Assembly (NCBI GenBank): GCA_938016265.1
Contig: CALLWB010000030.1
Span: 62,001-126,000 of the forward strand
DNA length: 64,000 nucleotides
DNA from: an uncultured Saprospiraceae bacterium
GTDB taxonomy: Bacteria; Bacteroidota; Bacteroidia; Chitinophagales; Saprospiraceae
Direction of reading: 5' to 3'
Positions 43,901 to 52,172 of the stretch are shown in pieces (the stretch's first letter is position 1; every line of letters begins with the position of its first letter). Below the pieces are notes generated by a model. The model searched no databases. It had not been told where the DNA came from and saw only the letters and a list, made by a program, of their open reading frames with translations. The position numbers were made by a program, and so were the translations under genes.

Positions 43901-45064
43901 CTAAGTGCTGGAACTTACTTGGTAACGGTAACAGATTCAAATGGATGCACCACTACAAATGGTACCTCCGTTCTACAAGTAGCTGAAATCGAGCCAGGGA
44001 TTACATCTACATCAGTAAGTTGCAATGGTGGAAGTGATGGCACCTCCACCGTAGTTGTGTCGGGAGGGACCTCACCCTACGAATTCCAATGGGGGGCAGA
44101 TGCCCAGAATCAGACTACATCAACAGCTACAGGACTTAGTTTTGGAATTTATTCGATAACAATTACAGACGACCTCGGATGTATTAAACTGACAAGCATC
44201 GAAGTAGATGAGCCTGATCAGTTAGGGATTACAGTAAGTGCAATTCCGGCAGAGCTGTGTGAGGGACTTTCGTCAGAACTTTCAGCTATAGTTACTGGAG
44301 GAGTAGAACCTTATGTTTATAACTGGGGTTTCAGTCTAAGCCAAACACCTACTGTCGCTCCTATAACAGATACGGACTATGTAATAAATGTAACAGACGC
44401 CAACAATTGCTCAGTATCTACCTCTCAATTGGTAGAGGTTTTTGAAATTCCACGGTTAACTAATACTACCGATTCTTTAATTGTAGTGCTAGCTGATCTA
44501 TTAAATAGTGATTTTGAACTTGCACTAGATGACTATTATGATTTTGATAGCGATTATGACTGGGAGCTCGTTTACCTCGATGATGTGTTTACAAATCAAA
44601 GTAACACGTCTGGAAACACCACAAATCTTATTGAAGAAAAATTATACCTTCGATTCCCTAGTTTGGATAGAGTAGGTATTGCTGAATACATTGTACGACC
44701 CTATGTGGTAACTCCTAGTGGCAATTCTTGTTATGGAGAAGAATTGAAAATCCGGGTACAGGTAAATCCATTTGTTCCTCCCTACGTAGATGTCGAAATC
44801 ACTGAAATACTAACTCCAAATGGAGATGACAAAAATGATAATCTGGACGTGTATGTAAATGACGAAAATGTAGGATCCTATATTGTCAATGTCTTTAATA
44901 GAAGTGGTGCATTAGTCTTCTCAGGAGAAAAAGGGGAACCAAGTTGGAATGGCACCATTGAAAATGGAGGAGAATTAGTGCCAGATGGCCCCTATTGGAT
45001 TATTATAGAAAGTGGAAACAAAATCATTTACAGAAGTGCAGTTACAGTAATTAATTCAAATTAG
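40907..45064 (+). CDS. SprB-like repeat adhesin with type IX sorting domain
   Basis: The protein has 1385 residues. A signal peptide (MKFATSIKLYLLSILFFGF, cut after ANAQ) is followed by an N-terminal part with fibronectin-like and lamin-tail-like pieces (DPWINEFHYLN, GTDLSCYKLYIF). From about residue 420 to 1170 run about ten SprB repeats of roughly 75 residues, each with a start like VSCNGGSDGSxTV, a middle like GGTPPYxYLW and an end like YxVTVTDANGC. The C-terminal 90 residues (ILTPNGDDKNDNLDVYV, then VNVFNRSGALVFSG and PDGPYWIIIE) are a gliding-motility (CHU_C, type B) sorting domain. It should be exported by the type IX system to the cell surface for attachment or gliding. It lies 300 bp downstream of the ubiquitin-like island and heads a block with a second adhesin and two PorP/SprF partners. 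Confidence 0.92.
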   Translation: MKFATSIKLYLLSILFFGFVADANAQCAAVPISSVSVDSIGDSFINVSWGTPIAGVTTAYTVEQTEFAGSYTPAITNDPWINEFHYLNTGVDIEEGIEVAGIAGTDLSCYKLYIFKNSSICNLIDSIPLTGIIDNESNLFGALWFPFLGMPDVDGGIALQYNGGSCDCPNEKRILHTVAYRTDFPACGSVAPSTILENIVVRETASTPVGHSLQMTGTGTGFSEFSWSPPGLASAGDLNVGQEAFQLLEDGNPLSAVVNNLKPCTQYRIRMRALCSAGGSIYRFTPHFFTTDDIDAGAVTYLSGDLTSCVGSSTAIEVETPNLEFSQNYCEFYYGYALVDNNDNVLQIDAGYPLDNNVTPTTTISISGLAEGVYTIHGFSYSDLISVNLAANTFNDIDAGCLSFSDQPLVLTVGVPIANETIIDVTCNSLTDGEIHITPEGTFPVSYNWSPLLSNSGTQTGLAAGVYSVTITNSSSCTRVLTYNVGEPDVLNVAGQTTPVSCQGGSDGTATAVTTGGTAPYTYEWQDNLGSPIGQTSDVASNLNMGTYFCSVVDANNCDQLLTVNITEVPLLDILNVTSQQPTCSGDMDGMATVAHSGGTSPIAYLWNNGEITQTASMLGSGFATITITDANGCTDTRSQTILGIPPVSVSINLGNNALCNGSFDGRAIANATGGNLSGGYTYLWDNNESTLVATGLNAGNHILTVSDSKGCAATGSIVITEPDLLEINLIASVNISCSGGSDGSLDIQALGGTPPYSYLWGDGQVVSNPGGLSIGDHFLTLTDDNNCVTTGQFSLTEPDALVVSGQVVDVNCNGGDDGSIVISISGGSPPYVNLWSNAATTLTNDNLENGTYSVTVVDANFCQTVHTETVMEPSILTGTTNVLSDVSCNGNSDGSGSISAAGGISPYSYLWDNGEVTPTATNLDAANHVVTVTDANGCIFAAAVLIAEPSLLTSNIQSTSVSCFGGNNGTATIIPVGGNGGFTYMWSDGQITDTALNLSAGTYLVTVTDSNGCTTTNGTSVLQVAEIEPGITSTSVSCNGGSDGTSTVVVSGGTSPYEFQWGADAQNQTTSTATGLSFGIYSITITDDLGCIKLTSIEVDEPDQLGITVSAIPAELCEGLSSELSAIVTGGVEPYVYNWGFSLSQTPTVAPITDTDYVINVTDANNCSVSTSQLVEVFEIPRLTNTTDSLIVVLADLLNSDFELALDDYYDFDSDYDWELVYLDDVFTNQSNTSGNTTNLIEEKLYLRFPSLDRVGIAEYIVRPYVVTPSGNSCYGEELKIRVQVNPFVPPYVDVEITEILTPNGDDKNDNLDVYVNDENVGSYIVNVFNRSGALVFSGEKGEPSWNGTIENGGELVPDGPYWIIIESGNKIIYRSAVTVINSN

Positions 45065-45085
45065 ATTTATTCAATCGACCATTTA

Positions 45086-45093
45086 TATTTTTG
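45086..45093 (+). promoter_or_regulatory. possible -7 promoter box TATTTTTG before the second adhesin
   Basis: The box fits TAnnTTTG exactly and lies 55 bp before the ATG. The -33 region is not conserved (attta, 16 bp upstream), so this is only a candidate. Confidence 0.35.
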
Positions 45094-45148
45094 TGCCTAT
45101 GAAAGAGGGCATCTATTACTCATATTTTTTAATGTTAATCCCAATTTT

Positions 45149-48100
45149 ATGAAAAATTGTATTAAATATTTTTCAGTTTTTATTTTAGGAATTTTACCAT
45201 TCCTGGAATTAAAGGCCCAAGATCTTGCGAATATCGAGGTAAGATTAGTCAGTGCAGCAAACCTTGGAAATAACGCCGTTCAATGTAGAGAAGGGGGAGG
45301 GAACCCTTTTGAAAGAAGGTGGGACATTGTTGTAGGTTATGATAATTCAAACTTTACCTCCAATTACCATCATCAGTTAAATATACTAGGTTGTGTGCCT
45401 GAAATCCCCCCAGGAGGTAGTGTATTAGTAGGAAGTTTTTCAGGAGTTTGTGCTGATGAAGTAAACTTTGATATTGATTTTTGGGAAGAAGATTTATGTG
45501 GTAGTGATACAACATATGATACTGGATGTACGAATGATGATGATGACTTTGGTAACGTAACTCCAAGTTTCGATTTTAACGCAATGGCTCCTGGTACCTA
45601 CCAAGTAACGGTAACTGACCCTTCAGGAGATTGGGAACTAATATTTGAAGTTATGTGGTCTGCTCCTGTTTTTTTTCTTACACCTCCGGGACCAATTTAC
45701 ACTAATGTAACCCATTATGCCCTAACAGCAACCCCTGGCAATGGGACTTGGAGCATCGATAATTTTGCTAATATTGATCCTGTCACAGGTGTTTTCAATC
45801 CTTCTATGATGGGAACTGGAGGGACATATACGGTAACATACAGCTTGTGTAACACTTCAATGTCTCGGTCATTTTCTTTGTTGAATCCGCCTAGTTGCAC
45901 AATTCCATCGGATGTTGTGTGCTCAGGTGCAACAGCAAATACAATAGATGTAAGTTGGGATCCACAAGGTCTTAACCCTTCTTTAGGACACATTGTGGAA
46001 TACAGAAAATTACCTGCACCTTACCAAACTGCTGTAACAACGGATCCATGGATCAATGAAATAATTACTACCTCTACTACTGGAGATGATGGATTTGAAA
46101 TCGTAGCGCCAGTTGGAATGGATTTGTCTTGTTATAAAGCACAGGTTTATACGAGTGGAGGTGCTGTTTCTCTCGGTGAGATTGATTTCAATACTGTTGT
46201 GCCATCACCTGGCCTAGATGAATTGTTTGGCGCAATATGGACCGATAGAACTCTTTCCGTCAATTCAGCTATCGCATTAGTTTATGATGCATCAGATTGC
46301 AATTGCCCTGGTACAACTAGAGTCGCTCATTTTGTGTCTTTTGGTGCAATTACTGGTGGAGCTCCTTTATTTGTTACTCCTACAGTTGGGCTGGCAGCAG
46401 GTGCTACCTCCGAACATATTGGTGCTTTTTCAGGTGGTTCGGGTTCAAACTCTTTACAACTAATTGATATAAATGGGGCTAGTGGAGCAGATTATTCTGA
46501 TTTCCAATGGATAGGACCAACAGCATCCTCAAGTGGTTTAGTAAACGTAGGCCAAAGGATCGTCTCCAAAGTGCTTTCAGGAAACTCTACCGAAACGGTA
46601 ACGGTTCTTAATCTTGATCCTTGCTCAGAATATTTCTTTCGGATAAGAGCAGTTTGTATAAACGGTTCTCTTTCTCAATTTTTGGGTACTCCAATTATTA
46701 AATGTAACAGTATTACAACAGACCCAATAACCGCGGGCAATTTGACATCTATTAGTCCTTCCTATGAAATATGCCAGGGAAGTTCGCCAAATATAAATCT
46801 TAACTTTAGTCCAACAGACAGCGGCCTTGGCTGCCTCAATAGCAGCTATTTTATTGCTAATAACGCTGGTACAATCGTCGATGGACCAATTGCAAATACT
46901 TCACTCGATTATTCCTCACTTGCAGATGGCTCCTATTCTATATATGGTGTCGCATATTATGGTAACTTGATAAATACCAATGTAAATAGTTTGGAGTCTG
47001 ACGAAGATTGTCTCTCCCTTGCCGGAAATTCAATTTCAATAGAAGTATATGACGCGCCTACCTTATCTAACCTAACTGGAACTAACCCGACTACTTGCGG
47101 AGGAACCGGAAGTGTCCAATTAAATGCAACAGGAAGCGCCAATGCAGGAGGGTTTGAAGCCTTAATCTCGCCAGACCCAAATGGAGAAGGTTGGACAACA
47201 ACAACTTCTTTTAATAATCTACCAGTCGGGACTTACACCGTTATTGTCAGAAATTTTGGTGATGCAACATTTTTATGTCCTCCTACTGCTGCATTAAACG
47301 TTACACTATCAAATCCACCAAATCCTGTCATCAATTCCATCTCAGAAACAGATGCACTTTGTAATGGAGAGGATGGTACGATATCAATTTCCAATTCGGC
47401 AGGAAGCTTCACTTATTTATGGACTAATGGAGTCACTAATACAACTACAACTTCTCCAACATTTAACACTGGCGCTGGTACCTATAATGTTACCATCACG
47501 AATAATACCACACAATGCAGTACAAACAATGCTTCACCAATAATGATTAGTGAACCTCCTGTGCTTACCGCCTCTATACAAGCAGCAACGCAGGTCTCTT
47601 GTCCTAATAGCCTTGATGCATCCGCTACTGTTTTGACAGGTGGAGGTACTCCAGGATACAGTTTCTTATGGGATAATGGCGAACAAGCTGCAACAGCCAC
47701 TCAACTTGGTTTCGGTCCTCATTCTGTAGTGGTGACTGATAGTCAAGGATGCACCACTACTGCAACGGTTAGTATAACCAGCCCTTCCACGTTAGTCGTT
47801 TCTTCCATCACTCCAAATCAACCAGTAAGTTGTAATGGAGGCAATGATGGCTCAGCAACGATTACAGCAGCAGGAGGGTCAGCAGGATATTCCTTCATGT
47901 GGGACAATAATGAAGCAACCTCTACTGCAATACAGCTTGATGCTGGAAATCACTTTTTTACAATTACTGATGCAAACGGATGCGGAGTTACTGGATCAGT
48001 AATGATTTCAGAGCCAGCCCTGTTAACCGAATCAACAACACAGTCGGAGGTGGTTTGTTTTGGAGAGGCTAATGGATCAGCTACAATTACTGCTGCAGGT

Positions 48101-49747
48101 GGAAATACAGGATATAGCTATTTATGGGGAGATGGTTCAAGTAATCCCACAAATGCAACGCTCGCTGCTGGAATGCACCCATTCACAGTAACAGATAGCA
48201 AAGGTTGCTCCGTAGTAGGAAGTGTTACTATTACACAACCTACAGATTTAACTGCCACAGCAACTATGAATTCTAATGTTTTGTGTAATGGTGAAAATAA
48301 TGGATCAGCTACCGTCGCAGTTGGCGGAGGTACTGTTGGATATACTTATCTATGGGACAATGGAGAAACTACAGCTCAGGCGGTAGCGTTGGACGCTGAT
48401 GTACACACCGTTGTTGTGACAGATTCAAATGGCTGTACTGAAATGTCTTCCGTAACCATTACTGAACCTAATGTGCTCACTGCAACATCCAATTCGACGG
48501 CAGGTGTAAGCTGTGCTGGACTCAATGATGGAGCTGCAACAATTACTCCTCAAGGAGGAACGACTCCTCATACCGTACTTTGGGATGATAACTCGACTGA
48601 CTTTGTAAATACTTCATTGACAGGAGGAGTTCATACCGCAACGGTTACTGATGCAAATGGATGTGAATTTTTAGTAGCAGGAATTTTAATCATGAGCCCG
48701 CCAGCGATCAATGCTGTTGCTTCGCCAGTTTCCAATGCCACTTGTTTTGGCTTTAATGATGGAGCGGCAATGGTTTCTATTACTGGTGGAAGTGGAGGTA
48801 ACGCGATTCAATGGGATGCAAATGCTGGTAGTCAGACCAATACAACAGCAACAGATTTGGCTGCTGGAACTTATTCTGTTATAGTTACTGACATTAATAA
48901 TTGCACGGTGACCGTTTCCACTATGATAACAGAACCTGATGAAGTTGTCCCAGCACTTGACGCTCCACCAACTATAAGTTGTATAAATACAGAGCAAACA
49001 TTAACTGCCACTGCCACAGGAGGAAGTAATACTGGATTCACTTACACGTGGAATACGAACGAAACTACCTCTACAATTTCTCTTCCAATCACTGGGATAA
49101 CTAATAACTATACAATCTCAGCAGAGGACTCAAATGGTTGCGAAGGAACTACTAGTGGAATAATTGAAGGAGTTGATGGACCAGATCTCAGCGCAATAGA
49201 GTCTGTTACCATTAACGAATCAGATGGGTTAACAATCAATCTGGATCAATTTAGCACAGACCCCGATAATGTTTCTTACAACTGGGATCGAAACTATGTA
49301 AGCGGAAATTGCTCTACAGATGATAATTCTTCTGACAATACGGATGATGTACTAACGAATACATTTACGGTATCCAATCCAAACACAACCGGACAGGCAA
49401 CATACGAAGTAACTCCCTATATTCTCTTAAATGGAGAAGAGTGTGAAGGAACCTCAACAACATTTGAAGTTATCGTTCTTCCTAATGGAGAATCGGCTAC
49501 CTTCTTTGTTCCTGATGTCTTTATAAAAAGTCTGGACAGCGGACGTTGGGATATCAAAGTAACAGACAGCGATACCTCTGCAGAAGCTTTTACACTTCAA
49601 GTATTCAATCGAAGTGGTGCAAAAGTGCATGAAGGCAATTTAGGCACTTCCTGGGATGGAGCGGATGTCCAGGATGGAGTTTATTATTATGTAATTAAAG
49701 ACGGCAATTCAGAGCTTAAAACTGGTGCCGTATTAGTCCAACAATAA
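45149..49747 (+). CDS. second SprB-like repeat adhesin with type IX sorting domain
   Basis: The protein has 1532 residues. Its leader (MKNCIKYFSVFILGILPFLELKAQ) is a signal peptide. The N-terminal 600 residues resemble the first adhesin (VTTDPWINEIITTSTTG, GMDLSCYKAQVY, FRIRAVC), so the two genes are paralogues. About nine SprB repeats follow (VSCNGGNDGSATITAAGG, YSFMWDN, VTVTDSKGC). The C-terminal domain (VPDVFIKSLDSGRWDIKV, then LQVFNRSGAKVHEGNLG, DGVYYYVIKDGNSELKTG) keeps the FNRSG signature but lacks the leading TPNGD, so it is a variant type B sorting domain. It should sit on the cell surface. It ends 46 bp before the first PorP/SprF-like gene, and the three genes form an operon. Confidence 0.92.
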   Translation: MKNCIKYFSVFILGILPFLELKAQDLANIEVRLVSAANLGNNAVQCREGGGNPFERRWDIVVGYDNSNFTSNYHHQLNILGCVPEIPPGGSVLVGSFSGVCADEVNFDIDFWEEDLCGSDTTYDTGCTNDDDDFGNVTPSFDFNAMAPGTYQVTVTDPSGDWELIFEVMWSAPVFFLTPPGPIYTNVTHYALTATPGNGTWSIDNFANIDPVTGVFNPSMMGTGGTYTVTYSLCNTSMSRSFSLLNPPSCTIPSDVVCSGATANTIDVSWDPQGLNPSLGHIVEYRKLPAPYQTAVTTDPWINEIITTSTTGDDGFEIVAPVGMDLSCYKAQVYTSGGAVSLGEIDFNTVVPSPGLDELFGAIWTDRTLSVNSAIALVYDASDCNCPGTTRVAHFVSFGAITGGAPLFVTPTVGLAAGATSEHIGAFSGGSGSNSLQLIDINGASGADYSDFQWIGPTASSSGLVNVGQRIVSKVLSGNSTETVTVLNLDPCSEYFFRIRAVCINGSLSQFLGTPIIKCNSITTDPITAGNLTSISPSYEICQGSSPNINLNFSPTDSGLGCLNSSYFIANNAGTIVDGPIANTSLDYSSLADGSYSIYGVAYYGNLINTNVNSLESDEDCLSLAGNSISIEVYDAPTLSNLTGTNPTTCGGTGSVQLNATGSANAGGFEALISPDPNGEGWTTTTSFNNLPVGTYTVIVRNFGDATFLCPPTAALNVTLSNPPNPVINSISETDALCNGEDGTISISNSAGSFTYLWTNGVTNTTTTSPTFNTGAGTYNVTITNNTTQCSTNNASPIMISEPPVLTASIQAATQVSCPNSLDASATVLTGGGTPGYSFLWDNGEQAATATQLGFGPHSVVVTDSQGCTTTATVSITSPSTLVVSSITPNQPVSCNGGNDGSATITAAGGSAGYSFMWDNNEATSTAIQLDAGNHFFTITDANGCGVTGSVMISEPALLTESTTQSEVVCFGEANGSATITAAGGNTGYSYLWGDGSSNPTNATLAAGMHPFTVTDSKGCSVVGSVTITQPTDLTATATMNSNVLCNGENNGSATVAVGGGTVGYTYLWDNGETTAQAVALDADVHTVVVTDSNGCTEMSSVTITEPNVLTATSNSTAGVSCAGLNDGAATITPQGGTTPHTVLWDDNSTDFVNTSLTGGVHTATVTDANGCEFLVAGILIMSPPAINAVASPVSNATCFGFNDGAAMVSITGGSGGNAIQWDANAGSQTNTTATDLAAGTYSVIVTDINNCTVTVSTMITEPDEVVPALDAPPTISCINTEQTLTATATGGSNTGFTYTWNTNETTSTISLPITGITNNYTISAEDSNGCEGTTSGIIEGVDGPDLSAIESVTINESDGLTINLDQFSTDPDNVSYNWDRNYVSGNCSTDDNSSDNTDDVLTNTFTVSNPNTTGQATYEVTPYILLNGEECEGTSTTFEVIVLPNGESATFFVPDVFIKSLDSGRWDIKVTDSDTSAEAFTLQVFNRSGAKVHEGNLGTSWDGADVQDGVYYYVIKDGNSELKTGAVLVQQ

Positions 49748-49793
49748 AATGTTAACAGGAACTTTAAATTATCCATTTTCAATTAGAATTATT

Positions 49794-52085
49794 ATGAAAA
49801 ATTTGAATCTCCATATATTGTTTGTAGCCACTTTGCTTGTTGTTGGATCTACCTTCACAGTAAACGCTCAACAAATTCCAATATTAAATCAATATTTGTA
49901 TCAGTCAGAAATGTACAACCCCGCAGCTATAGGAGGTGAACAAGGGTGGGAAGCATTTCTCAATTATAGAAAGCAATGGTTTGGTCATTCCGACGCTCCA
50001 ACCTCACAGATCCTTAGTCTAAGTGGTAACCCCTCTCAGAAAAATGATAAAATGGGAATTGGGCTGTTTTTGGAGAATGATCAGACAGCATCTTTTGTAG
50101 GTGGTCTGCGATTGCATTTGCAATATGCCTATCACATTCTTAAAACAGAAGAGCACGATTTCTCCTTAGGTGTTGCCGCAGGGTTGGCAAGCAGAAGAAT
50201 CAAGTATACGGAAAGTATGATCGCCAATCCAGAGGTTTTATGGAATTTGGAAGACTATAATTCGCTTAAATTTGATGCTGGATTTGGTTTTAACTATGGC
50301 TATACTTCAGACAACATCGAATTTAAACTCGGAGTTGCAGCTCAGCAGTTACCCTCCCTTCTTGAGGATTTTAAAGTAAAAGACGCAACTATTTCAACAC
50401 CACCAACTTATAATTTAAATACGCATTTACTTGCCAATGTAGCGGTTCGCTTTAACGCAGGAAGTATTGGCGTAGAACCATCTGTACTTTATCGCGGTGC
50501 ACTTGGAGAAGGTACCGGAGGGGGTGATATTGATGTTGGAGCTCGGGTTATCTATAGAGGCTATGATACTAATGATAAACTGTGGTTAGGAGGTGCATTC
50601 CGAACAAACGGAGGAGGATTTAATATCTCTCTTGGAATTATTCCACAACGAAATGTTAATATTTTTGGCTCTTTTGAGTTAAATAGTTTACTAGGAAGTT
50701 CGGCAGAGATAGGTCTTGGATTTGTATTTGGACGTCCAGTAACTGCAGAAGAATTAGAAGCAAAACAAAAACACGAGGCAGAGAAAGCAAGACTTGCTGA
50801 AGAAAAACGAATAGCAGCAGAAGCAGCCGCAAAAGCGAAAGCAGAACAAGAAGCAGCAGAAAGAGCACGCAAAGAAGAAGAAGCAAGACTAAAAGCAGAG
50901 AGAGATGCTGCAGCTGCAAAAGCCAAAGCAGAAAAAGAAGCAGAAGAAGCTCGATTGAAAGCAGAACGCGAAGCAGCAGAAGCAATAGCTAGAAAAGAAA
51001 GAGAAGCAGCAGAAGCCAAAGCCAGGGCAGAACGCGAAGCTGCAGAAGCGAAAGCTAAAGCAGAAAGAGAAGCAGCAGAAGCCAAAGCCAGAGCAGAACG
51101 TGAAGCTGCAGAAGCGAAAGCAAAAGCAGAACGCGATGCCGCAGCAAAAGCAACTGCCGAAGCAAAAGCAAAAGCGAAAGCAGAAAAAGAAGCCGCTGAT
51201 GCCAAAGCAAGAGCAGAAGCTGCAATAGCAAATGAAGCAGCCGCCAAAGCAAAAGCAGAGAAAGAAGCTGCTGCCGCCAAAGCAAAAGCAGAGAAAGCAG
51301 AGGCAGATGCCAAAGCGAAAGCAGAGAAAGCAAAAGCAGATGCAATAGCAAAAGCAAAAGCTGACGCAGAAGCCGCAAAAGCCAATGCAGAAAATGAAGC
51401 CGCCGCCGCCGCTGCCAAAGCGAAAGCAGAGAAAGAAGCAGCAGAAGCTAAAGCAGCAGCAGAAGCAGCCAAATCTGACCCTTGTTCCGATGTATCTTCT
51501 AATGTTCCAACTTGGATTCGACCAAATGGACTACAAGCAGAACTTGACAAACGGAAAGTTTCAAATGACTTTGCTACAGCGAAATACAAAACGACCACCA
51601 ATGATGTACTGATCACTTACACTTTCTCTGATGAGGAAGATGCTTATTCATCGAATAACATCAAGAAATTGGTCAATGAAATGACTGACGTGGTTATGGA
51701 TGCTGTAGATCAGTGCAAGGCTCCAAAACTACAAGAGAATATTGAATCTGTGTTAATCAGCAGTGAATTATTGGAAGGTAGCGAAGATCTTGCCTTTGAT
51801 GCGGAAATTGGCTACGAAGGAGAATACGGACCAACAGTATCTGTTAGTTATTTGTCTGGAGAAACAGCCGCTACCAAACAAATTAATACTGGATCAATTG
51901 ACAATGAAAAGTTAGCGCTGTTAAAGCTAGTTAACATTAGAAAAGAACTAATAGAAAGCTTGAAAAAAGAAGGTTATGATCTCCCGGAAAACAAAATAAG
52001 TTTCCGATTGATTCCAGGAATGGAGGATAACGATTACCTACGTAAGACTTCCGTGATTATCAATCTTAAAAAATCAAGCAATTAA
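49794..52085 (+). CDS. PorP/SprF-like barrel with TolA-like helical stalk, 1 of 2
   Basis: I use the ATG at 49794 (MKNLNLHILFVATLLVVG, signal peptide) rather than 49749; this gives 763 residues. The first 310 residues are a PorP/SprF-type outer-membrane barrel (QIPILNQYLYQSEMYNPAAIGG, GGDIDVGARVIYRGY, LGGAFRTNGGGFNISLG), the partner of type IX-secreted adhesins. Residues about 320-560 are an unbroken Ala/Lys/Glu helix of TolA type (AKAEKEAAEAKARAE), about 240 residues or some 35 nm if extended. A C-terminal domain of about 200 residues begins DPCSDVSSNVPTWIRPNG. PorP/SprF proteins normally end after the barrel. The extra parts recur in the next gene. The strongly repetitive DNA here produces long antisense frames that are not genes. 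Confidence 0.9.
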   Translation: MKNLNLHILFVATLLVVGSTFTVNAQQIPILNQYLYQSEMYNPAAIGGEQGWEAFLNYRKQWFGHSDAPTSQILSLSGNPSQKNDKMGIGLFLENDQTASFVGGLRLHLQYAYHILKTEEHDFSLGVAAGLASRRIKYTESMIANPEVLWNLEDYNSLKFDAGFGFNYGYTSDNIEFKLGVAAQQLPSLLEDFKVKDATISTPPTYNLNTHLLANVAVRFNAGSIGVEPSVLYRGALGEGTGGGDIDVGARVIYRGYDTNDKLWLGGAFRTNGGGFNISLGIIPQRNVNIFGSFELNSLLGSSAEIGLGFVFGRPVTAEELEAKQKHEAEKARLAEEKRIAAEAAAKAKAEQEAAERARKEEEARLKAERDAAAAKAKAEKEAEEARLKAEREAAEAIARKEREAAEAKARAEREAAEAKAKAEREAAEAKARAEREAAEAKAKAERDAAAKATAEAKAKAKAEKEAADAKARAEAAIANEAAAKAKAEKEAAAAKAKAEKAEADAKAKAEKAKADAIAKAKADAEAAKANAENEAAAAAAKAKAEKEAAEAKAAAEAAKSDPCSDVSSNVPTWIRPNGLQAELDKRKVSNDFATAKYKTTTNDVLITYTFSDEEDAYSSNNIKKLVNEMTDVVMDAVDQCKAPKLQENIESVLISSELLEGSEDLAFDAEIGYEGEYGPTVSVSYLSGETAATKQINTGSIDNEKLALLKLVNIRKELIESLKKEGYDLPENKISFRLIPGMEDNDYLRKTSVIINLKKSSN
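50750..51475 (+). repeat. low-complexity Ala/Lys/Glu codon tract in the first PorP/SprF-like gene
   Basis: The tract is built from gcagaagccaaagcaaaag-type units of 33 bp (11 codons, period of coiled-coil helix), with many near-identical copies. Copy number may vary between strains. Confidence 0.7.
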
Positions 52086-52096
52086 TATTAAATACT

Positions 52097-52139
52097 CCTG
52101 ACACAAAAAACAACCTTTGTTTTTTGTGTCAGGCTTTTT
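52097..52139 (+). terminator. rho-independent terminator behind the first PorP/SprF-like gene
   Basis: The perfect 15-bp stem cctgacacaaaaaac / gttttttgtgtcagg with a 7-nt loop is followed by cttttt. It is the strongest terminator in the window and ends the second adhesin operon. Confidence 0.85.
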
Positions 52140-52172
52140 GCTTGCAAAAGCAACCTCCTAAATGGCTTTTTG

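Noticed and set aside
50561-51616. 351-codon antisense frame, and similar ones at 53174-54048
   Set aside because: They lie opposite the Ala/Lys/Glu repeat tracts, consist of Ser/Ala/Phe or Leu runs, and are by-products of the repetitive codons of the PorP/SprF-like genes.
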